A stretch of DNA of 51,333 nucleotides from an uncultured Clostridia bacterium. Its GTDB lineage: Bacteria > Bacillota > Clostridia > Oscillospirales > Oscillospiraceae. This document shows positions 8,165-16,223 of the stretch, in pieces. A program made the position numbers and the translations under genes. The stretch covers positions 1 to 51,333 of the forward strand of contig CAMOXK010000007.1 of the NCBI GenBank assembly GCA_946629065.1, read 5' to 3'. Under the pieces are notes generated by a model that did not search any database, had not been told where the DNA came from, and saw nothing but the letters and a program-made list of their open reading frames with translations. Each line of letters opens with the position of its first letter. The first letter of the stretch is position 1.

Positions 8165-8193
8165 GAAAAAAGGGGGTAAGTCAGACTCCCCCC
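8165..8193 (-). terminator. Intrinsic terminator or attenuator between efp and the CD1247-like gene
   Basis: Read on the minus strand, GGGGGAGTC...GACTTACCCCC is followed directly by TTTTTTC. It can end efp transcripts or reduce readthrough into the next gene, whose start is only 25 bases further on. Confidence 0.65.
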
Positions 8194-8216
8194 TTGATTC
8201 TTACGAAAGATGATGC

Positions 8217-8774
8217 TCAGGCTCTGGACAGATACTCGCCGGTGCGGGTATCGATCTTGATCTTCTCGCCGCGCTCGATGAAGAGAGGCACCTTGATCTC
8301 GGCGCCGGTCTCCACGGTGGCGGGCTTGGTGGCGTTGGTGGCGGTGTTGCCGGCAAAGCCCGGATCGGTCTCGGTGACCTCCAGCTCCACGAAGAAGGGA
8401 GGCTCCACGTTGAAGACCTTGCCCTTGTAGGAGTAGATGGTGCACTCCATGTTCTCCTTGACGAACTTGAAGTTGTCGCCCAGGACGCTGCCGTCCACCG
8501 GCTCCTGCTCATAGGTCTCGGGGTTCATGAAATAGTAAAGGTTGTCGTCGTTGTACAGATACTCCATGGTCTGACGGTCGACGGTGGCGTTCTCGAACTT
8601 GGCGGTGGGGTTGAAGGAAGTCTCGGTGACGGCGCCGGTGATGACGTTCTTCATCTTGGTGCGCACGAAAGCAGCGCCCTTGCCGGGCTTGACGTGCTGG
8701 AATTCCACAACCTGCATGACGTTTCCGTCCATCTCGAAGGTCACGCCGTTTCTGAATTCGCCTGCAGTAATCAT
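8217..8774 (-). CDS. efp: Translation elongation factor P
   Basis: EF-P binds stalled ribosomes between the P and E sites and rescues synthesis of polyproline stretches. The 185-residue length is standard. The N-terminal KOW-like domain has the loop [10 protein letters not shown] with K32 at the tip, the residue that contacts the CCA end and is modified in many species. Two OB-fold domains follow, with the family segment [19 protein letters not shown] near residue 142. The ATG at 8774 follows GGGAGGA. The N-terminus [20 protein letters not shown] fits the family. The promoter is at 8829-8857. In many Firmicutes efp lies beside a Xaa-Pro peptidase gene; here that gene is also nearby (9949-11028), separated by one membrane-protein gene. 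Confidence 0.96.
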   Translation of the reverse strand: MITAGEFRNGVTFEMDGNVMQVVEFQHVKPGKGAAFVRTKMKNVITGAVTETSFNPTAKFENATVDRQTMEYLYNDDNLYYFMNPETYEQEPVDGSVLGDNFKFVKENMECTIYSYKGKVFNVEPPFFVELEVTETDPGFAGNTATNATKPATVETGAEIKVPLFIERGEKIKIDTRTGEYLSRA

Positions 8775-8828
8775 GTATGGGTCCTCCCGTAATCAAAATT
8801 CTGTCTGAACTACAGTATTAGCTGGTTT

Positions 8829-8857
8829 ATTTTACTGTATATCTCTCCGTTTTGCAA
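8829..8857 (-). promoter_or_regulatory. Sigma-A-type promoter for efp
   Basis: On the minus strand TTGCAA (8852-8857) and TAAAAT (8829-8834) are separated by 17 bp, giving a leader of about 50 bases before efp. Confidence 0.75.
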
Positions 8858-8889
8858 GTGTTTTCTTTTATGGGCTTCGGATCACAGCC

Positions 8890-9480
8890 TCAGGAAGCGC
8901 TTTCCCCCGAAAGCTCCAGCGCTTCTCCGTCCAGGATCAGCGTATAGTCCCCGCTCCAGTCTCGCAGGACCGCATAATAACAGCTGCCTGCCTCTGGCAG
9001 ATCTGCCCTGAAAAAGTCGGAGCCCAGGCTGTCCTCCACCCGGTGATCTGCTCCGTCCGGGAAGTTCAGCTCCACGTAATAGTCTGGGGATCCGCTTCTG
9101 TGGTACAGAAATCCGTAACCATCGTCAAAGAGGCCCAGAGATCGAAGCTCGTCCCGAAACGGATTTCCGATCCGCCAGCCTTTTTCTGTCCGCTCCAGGA
9201 TCTGCCAGCGCCTTGTTTCGCCGCTGCCGGCCAGGACCAATGCGGTATTGTCGCCGCAGACCACCTCTCGGGCTCTTCGGCCGGGATTTGTCGCCGCGTA
9301 GGCCGCCTCCGGCGTCTGGCAGACGATGGCATAGCTGCGCACAAAAAAGCCCGCCAGCGTGACCGCCAAAAGCGCCAGGACCGCGATGGCCGCATTTTTG
9401 CGGCCTGTTCTTGGCACAAGCAGCAGGAAGAGCAGAAGAAGAAGCGCAAGCACAAGCAAGGTCACAGTCAGAAGGTTCAT
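8890..9480 (-). CDS. Small membrane protein of unknown function
   Basis: The product is about 196 residues. The ATG at 9480 is preferred because AAAGGA lies 8 bases upstream; the ATG three codons earlier (9489) would leave only 3 bases. There are two hydrophobic segments near the N-terminus (about residues 3-22 and 31-49, separated by a short basic loop PRTGRKN), then a soluble extracytoplasmic domain of about 145 residues rich in aromatic and acidic residues. No catalytic motif is recognised. It lies between the efp promoter and the pepP operon, facing the same way. Function unknown. Confidence 0.7.
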   Translation of the reverse strand: MNLLTVTLLVLALLLLLFLLLVPRTGRKNAAIAVLALLAVTLAGFFVRSYAIVCQTPEAAYAATNPGRRAREVVCGDNTALVLAGSGETRRWQILERTEKGWRIGNPFRDELRSLGLFDDGYGFLYHRSGSPDYYVELNFPDGADHRVEDSLGSDFFRADLPEAGSCYYAVLRDWSGDYTLILDGEALELSGESAS

Positions 9481-9489
9481 CCCATGCAT

Positions 9490-9948
9490 CCTTTCCGCGG
9501 GCGGTTTTTTTCCCGCCCCTGAATCCTTACCAATATAACGTTCAAGTGCCGCTCAAGGTTTCACCGGAGATGATTTTTCTTTTCCGGCCAAATTCTTCTT
9601 TCCTCTCCCTCATCCGACAGCCTCCTCCCGTGATACGGAGGCTGCCACTTGTCGCTTCGCGCCTCTTTGGCCTGCAAAACCTGCCACTGGCAGCTTTTGC
9701 GGACGGCAAAAGTCCCCGCTGGGGGAAGGCCATTGGGAACGGCGGACGGCCAATGGCCGTCCCTACGTCGGAATAGCGGCGGCGCGATGAGGGCATCGTG
9801 CTCTGCGCGGAGACCTCATCCGTCATCCGCCTCGCGGGGGATCGGCGGATGACACCTTCCCCGTGCGCGGGGAAGGCTTTGCGGACAGGTGACCGGCCTG
9901 CGGCAATTCCGAACTCCGCATTCTCCCCGTCCACTACAAGCTAAAAAC
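9490..9948. repeat. Intergenic mosaic of palindromic repeats
   Basis: No gene is supported here. Visible parts are: a GGGCGG...CCGCCC hairpin at about 9500-9520; a block at 9605-9720 sharing CGCTTCGCGCCTCTTTGGCC with the inverted block near 44940; a GTAGGG-type hairpin module CGGACGGCCAATGGCCGTCC at 9743-9762 followed by CTACG; and ATGACACCTTCCCC...GGGGAAGGCTTTGCG at 9850-9884, related to about 49605-49655. Confidence 0.6.
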
Positions 9949-11028
9949 TCAGTTGTGCAGGACGATGAGCTCCATCTTGGGGGCCTTGGTGATGACCTCG
10001 GCGCCCTCGGGACGAATGATCATCACGTCCTCGATGCGCACGCCGAACTTGCCGGGGATGTAGATACCGGGCTCGGCGGAGCAGAGGTCGTTGACCTCCA
10101 TGAGAGCCTCGCCCCGGGGGCCGGCCATGGGCGGCTCGTGGATGTCCAGACCCAGGCTATGGCCGAAGCCGTGGCCGAAGTAGGCGCCGTAGCCCGCCTT
10201 TTCGATGACGTCACGGGCGGCCTGGTCGATGAGCTTGCCGGGGATGCCGGAGCGGGCGGCGGCGATGCCGGCCAGCTGGGCCTCCAGCACGGTGTAATAG
10301 ATCTTCTCCATCTCCTCGGTGGCGTGGCCCACGGCCACGGTGCGGGTCATGTCGGAGCAGTAGCCGTTTTTCAGGCTGCCGAAGTCCATGGTGACAAAGT
10401 CTCCGTCCTGAATGACGGTGTCTCCGGGCACGCCGTGGGGCATGGAGGTGTTCTTGCCGGTGACCACGATGGGGTCAAAAGAATTGCCCTCGCTGCCGTT
10501 ACGCAGCATGTGGTACACCAGCTCCGCCATGACCTCCTTCTCGGTCATGCCGGGCTTGATGATGTGCAGCACTTCCTCCAGGGCCTTCTCGCTGATGCGC
10601 TGGGCCCGGATCATGCTGTCGATCTCCTCCTGGTTCTTGCTGGCGCGCAGGGCCATCATAAAGTCCCCGGCGGGCAGGAATTCCCGGCCCAGGGCCTTCT
10701 CTAGGGCGGCCCAGCGGGCGTGGCTCAGCTGCTGGTCCTCGGCGGCGAGACGCTCTGCCTTGGCCTCTGTCAGCGCGGCGCGGATCAGATCCGTCTGGCT
10801 GTGCTGCCGGTCGAACATCTGCACGGTGCAGCAGCCCCCGGCGATGTTCTCGGCGGCCTCGATATAACGGGAATCGGTGAGCAGCCAGGCCTTCTCCCGG
10901 CCCACCACCACGGCGCCATCGGTAAAGGCAAAGCCGGTGGCGTAGCGCTGGTTCTTTTCATCGGTGATGAGGATGGCGTCCAGGTCTCTGCGGACCAGCG
11001 CTTCCTGAATGCGGGCAATGTTGTTCAT
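9949..11028 (-). CDS. Xaa-Pro aminopeptidase, M24 family
   Basis: The product is a dimetal peptidase that removes N-terminal residues preceding proline. The 359-residue protein has the creatinase-like N-terminal domain (about 1-125) and the pita-bread catalytic domain. Metal ligands are visible in family order: the Asp of TMDFGSLKNGYCSDMTRT (two Asp), the His of GHGFGHSLGLDIHEPP, the Glu of SAEPGIYIPG and the Glu of VRIEDVM. No signal peptide is present, so it acts in the cytoplasm. The ATG at 11028 overlaps the stop codon of the sensor kinase gene (ATGA), with AGGAGG just upstream, so it is translationally coupled to a two-component system. That arrangement is unusual, since this gene family is more often next to efp. 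Either pepQ or ypdF naming would be a guess. Confidence 0.93.
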   Translation of the reverse strand: MNNIARIQEALVRRDLDAILITDEKNQRYATGFAFTDGAVVVGREKAWLLTDSRYIEAAENIAGGCCTVQMFDRQHSQTDLIRAALTEAKAERLAAEDQQLSHARWAALEKALGREFLPAGDFMMALRASKNQEEIDSMIRAQRISEKALEEVLHIIKPGMTEKEVMAELVYHMLRNGSEGNSFDPIVVTGKNTSMPHGVPGDTVIQDGDFVTMDFGSLKNGYCSDMTRTVAVGHATEEMEKIYYTVLEAQLAGIAAARSGIPGKLIDQAARDVIEKAGYGAYFGHGFGHSLGLDIHEPPMAGPRGEALMEVNDLCSAEPGIYIPGKFGVRIEDVMIIRPEGAEVITKAPKMELIVLHN

Positions 11029-12416
11029 GTTTCCTCCTTAGAACTTGGCCGGGGGAACGACACGGTAAAGACCGATCCCTGCGGCGTATTTTGACCGACT
11101 TCGATGCTGCCTCCCAGGGCCCGCACCGTGTCGTGTACAATACTGAGTCCCAGGCCGCTGCCCCCGGCCTCCCGGGAGCGGGCCTTGTCCACCCGATAGA
11201 AGCGGGAGAAGATGTTCGCCCGGTCCTCCTCGGGGATGCCGATCCCCGTGTCGGAGACGGCAAGGGTCACCTGCTTCTCGTCGCCGGTCAGGGCAATCTG
11301 CACCGCCCCGCCGGGGACATTGTATTTCACGGCGTTTTCCACCAGATTGAACACGATGTGGAACAGATCGTCCTCCGTGGCACGGATCTGGCAGCCGTCC
11401 TCCAGCGCCGTCTCCAGCCTCACCTGCTTTTCCTGGGCCAGAGGCCGCAGGGGCGTCAGGGTGTCAAGCACCACCTGCTTGACATCCACGCTCACCAGCT
11501 CCCGCTCCGCGTTGTCGTCCAGGCGCGACAGGGTCAGGAGCTTGTCGGTGGTGCGCTGGAGGCGCTTGGCCTCGTTGCCGATATCGGTGACGAATTCCCG
11601 CATGGTCTCGGCGTCCACGTTTTCGTTCTGCACGATGCTGTCCGCCAGCAGGCGGATGGAGGCCAGGGGCGTTTTCAGCTCGTGGGAGGCGTCGGACACA
11701 AAGCGCCGCCGCTGCTCCTCCGTGGTCTCCAGACGCTCCGTGAGCTGGTTGAACTCCTCCCCCAGCTCGGAGATCTCGTCCCGGCCCCGGTTCACATGGC
11801 GGTAGCTGTAGTCCCCCCCGGCCACCACCCGCATGGAGCGCACGATGGCCCGGATGCGGTTGACCAGCAGGAACACATAGACCAGCGCCAGCACCAGCGC
11901 CAGGGCCCCGATGGCGAGGGAGGCCGCCCGGATCCGGTTCTGGAAGCCCAGGAGCATCTCTGCCCGCTCCTCATCCCGCTCGGCAAGATAGAGGGCGCCG
12001 GTCAACTCTCCCTGGGCGCTGAGGGGGATGGCGATGCTGCTGAGAAAGGCCGCTTCCCGGAAGGAGGAGCGGAACACCGTCTTCCCGGTGAGGCAGGTCA
12101 GCAGATCCGCCGGGATCTGGCCCCCTGTCTGCCCGGCGGAGTCATAGAGGCTGCCGCCGGAGCGGTCCGCCACCAGCACCCGGGTATAGCCGCTGAGATC
12201 CAGGTAGCGCAGCACCTCGGTGATATTCTCCGGGTTCAGCCGTTCCAGGCCGGAAAGGGAGGAGGCCAGGGTGGAGGCCTGGGCCGTCATGGAGCTGCGC
12301 TTTTCCTCAAACACCGCGTCCCGGGACGAGGTCAGCGGATAGATATTCAGCAGCAGCAGCAAGACCAGCAGCAGCGCTGTGATAAAAGAGATAAATTGTA
12401 TGCGGATACTGTGCAT
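11025..12416 (-). CDS. Membrane sensor histidine kinase (PhoR/ResE-like)
   Basis: The product is a 463-residue kinase. The start ATG at 12416 has GGAG 9 bases upstream; the longer open frame runs into repeat DNA. Layout: membrane segment 1 at about residues 7-25; an extracytoplasmic sensor of about 140 residues; membrane segment 2 at about 167-187; a HAMP region; the DHp helix with SDASHELKTPL (His near 244); and the ATPase domain with N box NLVENAVKYN, G1 DTGIGIP, F box FSRFYR and G2 GGSGLGLSIV. All catalytic boxes are intact. It pairs with the response regulator just upstream, although 249 bp of repeat DNA lie between them. The signal sensed is unknown; a WalK/PhoR-type cell-envelope or phosphate role is possible but not shown. 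Confidence 0.93.
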   Translation of the reverse strand: MHSIRIQFISFITALLLVLLLLLNIYPLTSSRDAVFEEKRSSMTAQASTLASSLSGLERLNPENITEVLRYLDLSGYTRVLVADRSGGSLYDSAGQTGGQIPADLLTCLTGKTVFRSSFREAAFLSSIAIPLSAQGELTGALYLAERDEERAEMLLGFQNRIRAASLAIGALALVLALVYVFLLVNRIRAIVRSMRVVAGGDYSYRHVNRGRDEISELGEEFNQLTERLETTEEQRRRFVSDASHELKTPLASIRLLADSIVQNENVDAETMREFVTDIGNEAKRLQRTTDKLLTLSRLDDNAERELVSVDVKQVVLDTLTPLRPLAQEKQVRLETALEDGCQIRATEDDLFHIVFNLVENAVKYNVPGGAVQIALTGDEKQVTLAVSDTGIGIPEEDRANIFSRFYRVDKARSREAGGSGLGLSIVHDTVRALGGSIEVGQNTPQGSVFTVSFPRPSSKEET

Positions 12417-12420
12417 AGGC

Positions 12421-12680
12421 AAATACTCCGTATTTGAAGTGAAGAGAGAAGAGTGAACGGTGAAGAGTTGAAGTATCGGCTTCGCCGATGAATTGCAATA
12501 TCCCCTATCCCCCAGTGTTCGCACTGGGGACTTCCCCCTGAGGGGGAAGCAAGCAGGTATCTTGCCTTCCCCCCTGGGGGAGGTGTCGAAGGCGCGAAGC
12601 GACTGAGACGGAAGGGGCGGCAAGGTCGGAAGGGGTTCATTTCTTCATTCTTCTCTCTTCACTATTCACTTTTCACTAAA
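12421..12680. repeat. Operon-internal inverted repeat (copy 4), carrying a nested GGGG-type repeat
   Basis: The purine-rich arms are at about 12640-12680 (on the minus strand GAAAAGTGAATAGTGAAGAG) and 12436-12474 (TGAAGAGAGAAGAGTGAACG). The mini-hairpin ATCGGCTTCGCCGAT is at about 12477-12491. Between the arms sits another repeat with CCCCAGTGTTCGCACTGGGG (12510-12529), CCCCCTGAGGGGG and GGCGCGAAGCGAC segments. The response regulator stop codon (12666-12668) lies inside the arm. The structure matches the repeats at 22787, 35364 and 37612. Confidence 0.7.
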
Positions 12681-13355
12681 ATAGTACCCTACGCCCCATT
12701 TGGTGGCAATGTAGTCGGGATGGGCAGGGTCCAGCTCCAGCTTTTCCCGGAGCCTGCGGATGTGCACGTCCACGGTGCGGGTATCGCCCTGGTATTCATA
12801 GCCCCAGACCAGATCCAGCAGGGCCTCCCGGCTGTAGACCCGACCGGGATTTTTCATCAGGAAGAGGATCAGGTCGAACTCCTTCATGGTCAGCTCCACC
12901 GGCACCCCGTCTTTCCAGGCGGTGCGCCGCTCCTCGTCCACGGCGATGTGGCCCCGCTGCAGCGCGGTGGCGGAGCCCTGGGTCCCCGGAGCGGAGAGGC
13001 CGGCCCGGCGCAGCAGGGCCCGGACCCGGGCCTTCAGCACCATGATGTCGAAGGGTTTGGTCACATAATCGTCGGCCCCGGACTCGAAGCCCATGAGCAT
13101 ATCCGCCTTTTCGCTGCGGGCGGTGAGCATGATGATGGGCACGGTGGAAAAGCCGCGGATCTCCTGGCAGGCCTCCAGCCCGTCCATTTTGGGCATCATC
13201 AGGTCCAGGATGATCAGGTCGTAGTTGCCCGTCCTGGCCATGGAGACGGCCATTTCCCCGTCGTAGCCCACATCCACGGTGTAGCCCTCGTTTTCCAGAT
13301 TGAATTTGATGCCCTTCACCAGAAGCTTTTCATCGTCAACGACCAGAATTTTCAT
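12666..13355 (-). CDS. OmpR/PhoB-family response regulator
   Basis: The product is a 229-residue two-domain regulator. The receiver domain (1-115) has the acidic pair D7/D8, the phospho-acceptor D51 in LIILDLMMP, the switch Thr in MLTARS and the Lys of YVTKPF. The winged-helix DNA-binding domain (about 130-228) has ELTMKEFDLILFLMKNPG, the recognition helix DTRTVDVHIRRLREKLE and the C-terminal hairpin YIATKWGVGYYF, typical of PhoB/WalR. It is the first gene of the operon with the sensor kinase and Xaa-Pro peptidase. The last codons (SEK and TGA) fall inside a repeat arm. Target genes cannot be told from the window; the divergent dacF cluster shares its upstream region and could be one. Confidence 0.95.
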   Translation of the reverse strand: MKILVVDDEKLLVKGIKFNLENEGYTVDVGYDGEMAVSMARTGNYDLIILDLMMPKMDGLEACQEIRGFSTVPIIMLTARSEKADMLMGFESGADDYVTKPFDIMVLKARVRALLRRAGLSAPGTQGSATALQRGHIAVDEERRTAWKDGVPVELTMKEFDLILFLMKNPGRVYSREALLDLVWGYEYQGDTRTVDVHIRRLREKLELDPAHPDYIATKWGVGYYFSEK

Positions 13356-13378
13356 ATTTCGACGCCCTCATTTTTAAG

Positions 13379-13407
13379 TTGCAATTCCTCTGCCCAATCT
13401 TTATAAT
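13379..13407 (+). promoter_or_regulatory. Sigma-A-type promoter for the dacF-dacF-hflX cluster
   Basis: TTGCAA (13379-13384) and TATAAT (13402-13407) have a 17-bp spacer. The promoter starts 24 bases from the response regulator start codon, in the divergent direction, so a regulator bound here could act on both operons. Confidence 0.8.
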
Positions 13408-13495
13408 AGGAGGAAGATGGCGAATTGTTGCAAAGCGGTCTTCCCTGTTCTTGATAGTCTATCATACCACATTCCGTGCGAAACGGGAGAACAAA

Positions 13496-14710
13496 ATGAA
13501 AATTTTCAAAATTTTCCCCGCTGTGCTTATCCTCTGCCTGCTTTTCGTTCTCTGCGCCCCCTGCGCCCTGGCGCTGGACGGGCCCCAGCTCACCGCCCAG
13601 GCGGTGCTGCTGGCGGATTTGGACAGCGGCGCCATTCTCTATGAGGTGAACGCCGACGCCCGCCGTTCCCCCGCCAGCATCACCAAGATCATGACCGTGA
13701 TGCTGACCCTGGAGGCCGTGGAGCGGGGCGAAATCAGTCTGGAGGACATGGTGACCGCCGGGGCCGACTGCCACCGTGGCATGCGGGACGACAGCAGCAG
13801 CGCCGGCATCGTCCCGGGGGAAACGCTGCGCCTGGAGGATCTGCTCTACTGCGCGGCGGTGGCCTCCGGCAACGACGCCTGCAACGTGCTGGCCGCCTAT
13901 GTGGCGGGGGACATCCCCTCCTTTGTGGCCCTGATGAACCGGCGGGCCGAGGGCCTTGGCTGTTCCCAGACCCATTTTGTGGACCCTCACGGGCTCTCCT
14001 ATGACAATCTGACCTCCGCAAGGGATCTGTACCGCATCACCCTGGAGGCCATGCGGCTGCCCCGGTTCATGGAGCTCTGCGACTGCCATGCCGTCACCGT
14101 CCCTGCCACCAATGTGTTTCCGCCCCGGGAGCTGAAGAGCTCCAACGCCCTCATCTCCGACGAGGGGATCTACGGGGACCGCTATCTCTATGAGGGCGCC
14201 CACGGTGTGAAGACCGGCTATACCCGAGCGGCGGGCTACTGCCTCATCTCCACGGCGGAACGGAACGGGCTGCGCCTTTTGGCCATCGTCCTGGGCTGCG
14301 ACGGGCCCTATCTCTCCGACACCGATATCCGCTACAGCTTTGTGGACACGGCAAAGCTCTATGACTGGGCCTTCGCAAGCTTCCGCCCCCGGGAGCTCTG
14401 CGCCCAGGGGCAGACCCTCGCCCGCTGCAGGGCCCTCTCCGCCTGGGGAGATGACGAGCTCTCCCTCCTGTCCGGCGGCGCGCTCTCCGCGCTGATGCCC
14501 GCCGGGGCGGAGCCGGAGCTGCGGCTGGATGTGGCGGACGATGCTCTTCGGGCCCCCATTGCCGCCGGGCAGCCTTTGGGAGAAGCGGTATTTCTCCTGG
14601 AGGAACGGGAGCTGGGCCGGGTGCCTCTGGTGGCCGGGCGCAGCGTGGACCAAAGTCTCTGGGCCTATGTGGCCCGTACCGTGAAAGAATCTATAGAAAC
14701 GGGAGTTTAG
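13496..14710 (+). CDS. dacF: D-alanyl-D-alanine carboxypeptidase, DacF-type (first of a tandem pair)
   Basis: The product is a penicillin-binding serine peptidase that trims the terminal D-Ala from peptidoglycan stem peptides outside the membrane. The ATG at 13496 follows GGGAGA and opens a signal peptide (about residues 1-24, cut near ALA-LD). The 404-residue protein has all three active-site motifs: SxxK in SPASITKIM, SxN in ASGNDACN and KTG in GVKTGYTRAAGYC. The C-terminal PBP5-type beta domain follows, but there is no clear C-terminal membrane anchor, unlike the next gene. The two proteins are clearly paralogous. The stop codon is one base from the next ATG, so the pair is a tight operon. 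The promoter is at 13379-13407. Confidence 0.94.
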   Translation: MKIFKIFPAVLILCLLFVLCAPCALALDGPQLTAQAVLLADLDSGAILYEVNADARRSPASITKIMTVMLTLEAVERGEISLEDMVTAGADCHRGMRDDSSSAGIVPGETLRLEDLLYCAAVASGNDACNVLAAYVAGDIPSFVALMNRRAEGLGCSQTHFVDPHGLSYDNLTSARDLYRITLEAMRLPRFMELCDCHAVTVPATNVFPPRELKSSNALISDEGIYGDRYLYEGAHGVKTGYTRAAGYCLISTAERNGLRLLAIVLGCDGPYLSDTDIRYSFVDTAKLYDWAFASFRPRELCAQGQTLARCRALSAWGDDELSLLSGGALSALMPAGAEPELRLDVADDALRAPIAAGQPLGEAVFLLEERELGRVPLVAGRSVDQSLWAYVARTVKESIETGV

Positions 14711-14711
14711 C

Positions 14712-16205
14712 ATGAAAAGAACACGATTTCTTTCCCTTTTTCTGATCCTCTGTCTCCTTGCCGCGGTGTTTGCGCCTTTCGCTCTGGCCGAGCAGCCGGA
14801 GGAGACCGATGAGTACCTGGAGGATCCGGGTCCCTCTGTCACCCCCACCCCGGAAGGGGTCAAGCTGGAGGGGCCGGAGCTCAGCGCTCAGGCCGTCCTG
14901 CTGGTGGATCTGGAGAGCGGCACCATCCTCTATCAGCTCAACAGCTCCTATCCCCGCTCCCCCGCCAGCCTCACCAAGGTCATGACCGTTCTGCTGGCCC
15001 TGGAGGCCGTGGACCGGGGCGAAGCGGGGCTGGATGACGTGATTACCGCGGGTCTGGACTGCCAGAACGGCATGAGCGACGACAGCAGCAGCGTGTATAT
15101 CGTGGCCGGGGAGCAGCTGACTCTCCGGGATCTGCTCTACTGCGCGGCGGTCTCCTCCGGCAACGACGCCTGCAACGTCATTGCCTCCTATCTGGGCAAC
15201 GGCATCCCCAATTTCGTGGACCGGATGAACGAGCGGGCGGCGGAGCTTGGCTGCACCATGACCCGTTTTGTAGACCCCAACGGTCTTTCCAACGACAATC
15301 TCACCAGCCCCTATGATCTGTATTTGATCACCCGGGCCGCCATGGGCTACCCCTCCTTTATGGAGATCTGCGATTCCACCTCCTACACCGTGCCCGCCAC
15401 CAACGTCAATCCCGCCCGGGAGCTGAAAAACTCCAACGCCCTCATCTCTCCCGACGGCATCTACGGCCCCGGCTATCTCTATGAGGGAGCCCACGGCATC
15501 AAGACCGGCTACACCCGGGCCGCGGGCTACTGCCTCATCTCCACCGCCCAGCGGGACGACATGCACCTGCTTGGTATCGTCATGGGCAGCGACGGCCCCT
15601 ATCTCTCCGACACCGAGGAGCGCAAGAACTTCTCCGACTCCGCCAAGCTCTATGACTGGGCCTTCGCCAACTTCACCATGCGCACCGTCATCACCGAGGA
15701 CGAGGTGCTGGACTTTGCGGACGTGGCCCTGGCCGAGGGGGACGCCCGTGTGGGTCTCAAGCCCCAGCGCAGCATCCGCTTCCCCCTGCCCAACAACGTG
15801 GAACCGGGTGAGGAGGACATCCGCATCGAGCTCTTCGACCAGAACCTGACCGCCCCTGTGGAGGCCGGCACGGTGCTTGGCATTGCCCATGTGCTCTATG
15901 ACGGGCGGGAGTTTGCCTCCGCCCGGCTGGTGGCTTCCGGCAGCGTGGATCTGAACCGCTGGGAGTATTTCAAGCAGCACATCCGGGAATCCCTGGCCCG
16001 CCCCGCGGTGCTCATCGTGATCCTGGTGATCCTGGTGCTGGTGGCGGCCTATCTTGCCCTGGTCACCCGCTACCGGCTGCTGCGCCGCAAGCATTTGAAG
16101 CAGCGCCGCCTGGCCGAGCAGCGCCGGCGGGAGCTTGCCCGCCAGCGGGCGGAGGAAGCCGCCCGGGCGGAAAACGGCACTCCCTTCGACAAAGACCTGT
16201 TTTAA
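14712..16205 (+). CDS. dacF: D-alanyl-D-alanine carboxypeptidase, DacF-type, membrane-anchored (second of a tandem pair)
   Basis: This is a paralogue of the preceding gene with the same activity expected. The 497-residue product has a signal peptide (about 1-26, FALA-EQ), a short acidic proline-rich spacer, then the catalytic domain with SPASLTKVM (SxxK), SSGNDACN (SxN) and GIKTGYTRAAGYC (KTG). After the C-terminal beta domain comes a strong membrane segment (about 430-452, VLIVILVILVLVAAYLAL) and a basic cytoplasmic tail with many R, K, E and Q residues. This tail is longer than the short amphipathic anchor of classic PBP5 proteins. One copy looks soluble or weakly attached and one is firmly anchored, so they may act at different places in the wall. 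Confidence 0.94.
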   Translation: MKRTRFLSLFLILCLLAAVFAPFALAEQPEETDEYLEDPGPSVTPTPEGVKLEGPELSAQAVLLVDLESGTILYQLNSSYPRSPASLTKVMTVLLALEAVDRGEAGLDDVITAGLDCQNGMSDDSSSVYIVAGEQLTLRDLLYCAAVSSGNDACNVIASYLGNGIPNFVDRMNERAAELGCTMTRFVDPNGLSNDNLTSPYDLYLITRAAMGYPSFMEICDSTSYTVPATNVNPARELKNSNALISPDGIYGPGYLYEGAHGIKTGYTRAAGYCLISTAQRDDMHLLGIVMGSDGPYLSDTEERKNFSDSAKLYDWAFANFTMRTVITEDEVLDFADVALAEGDARVGLKPQRSIRFPLPNNVEPGEEDIRIELFDQNLTAPVEAGTVLGIAHVLYDGREFASARLVASGSVDLNRWEYFKQHIRESLARPAVLIVILVILVLVAAYLALVTRYRLLRRKHLKQRRLAEQRRRELARQRAEEAARAENGTPFDKDLF

Positions 16206-16223
16206 CACAATTAAAGGAATCCT

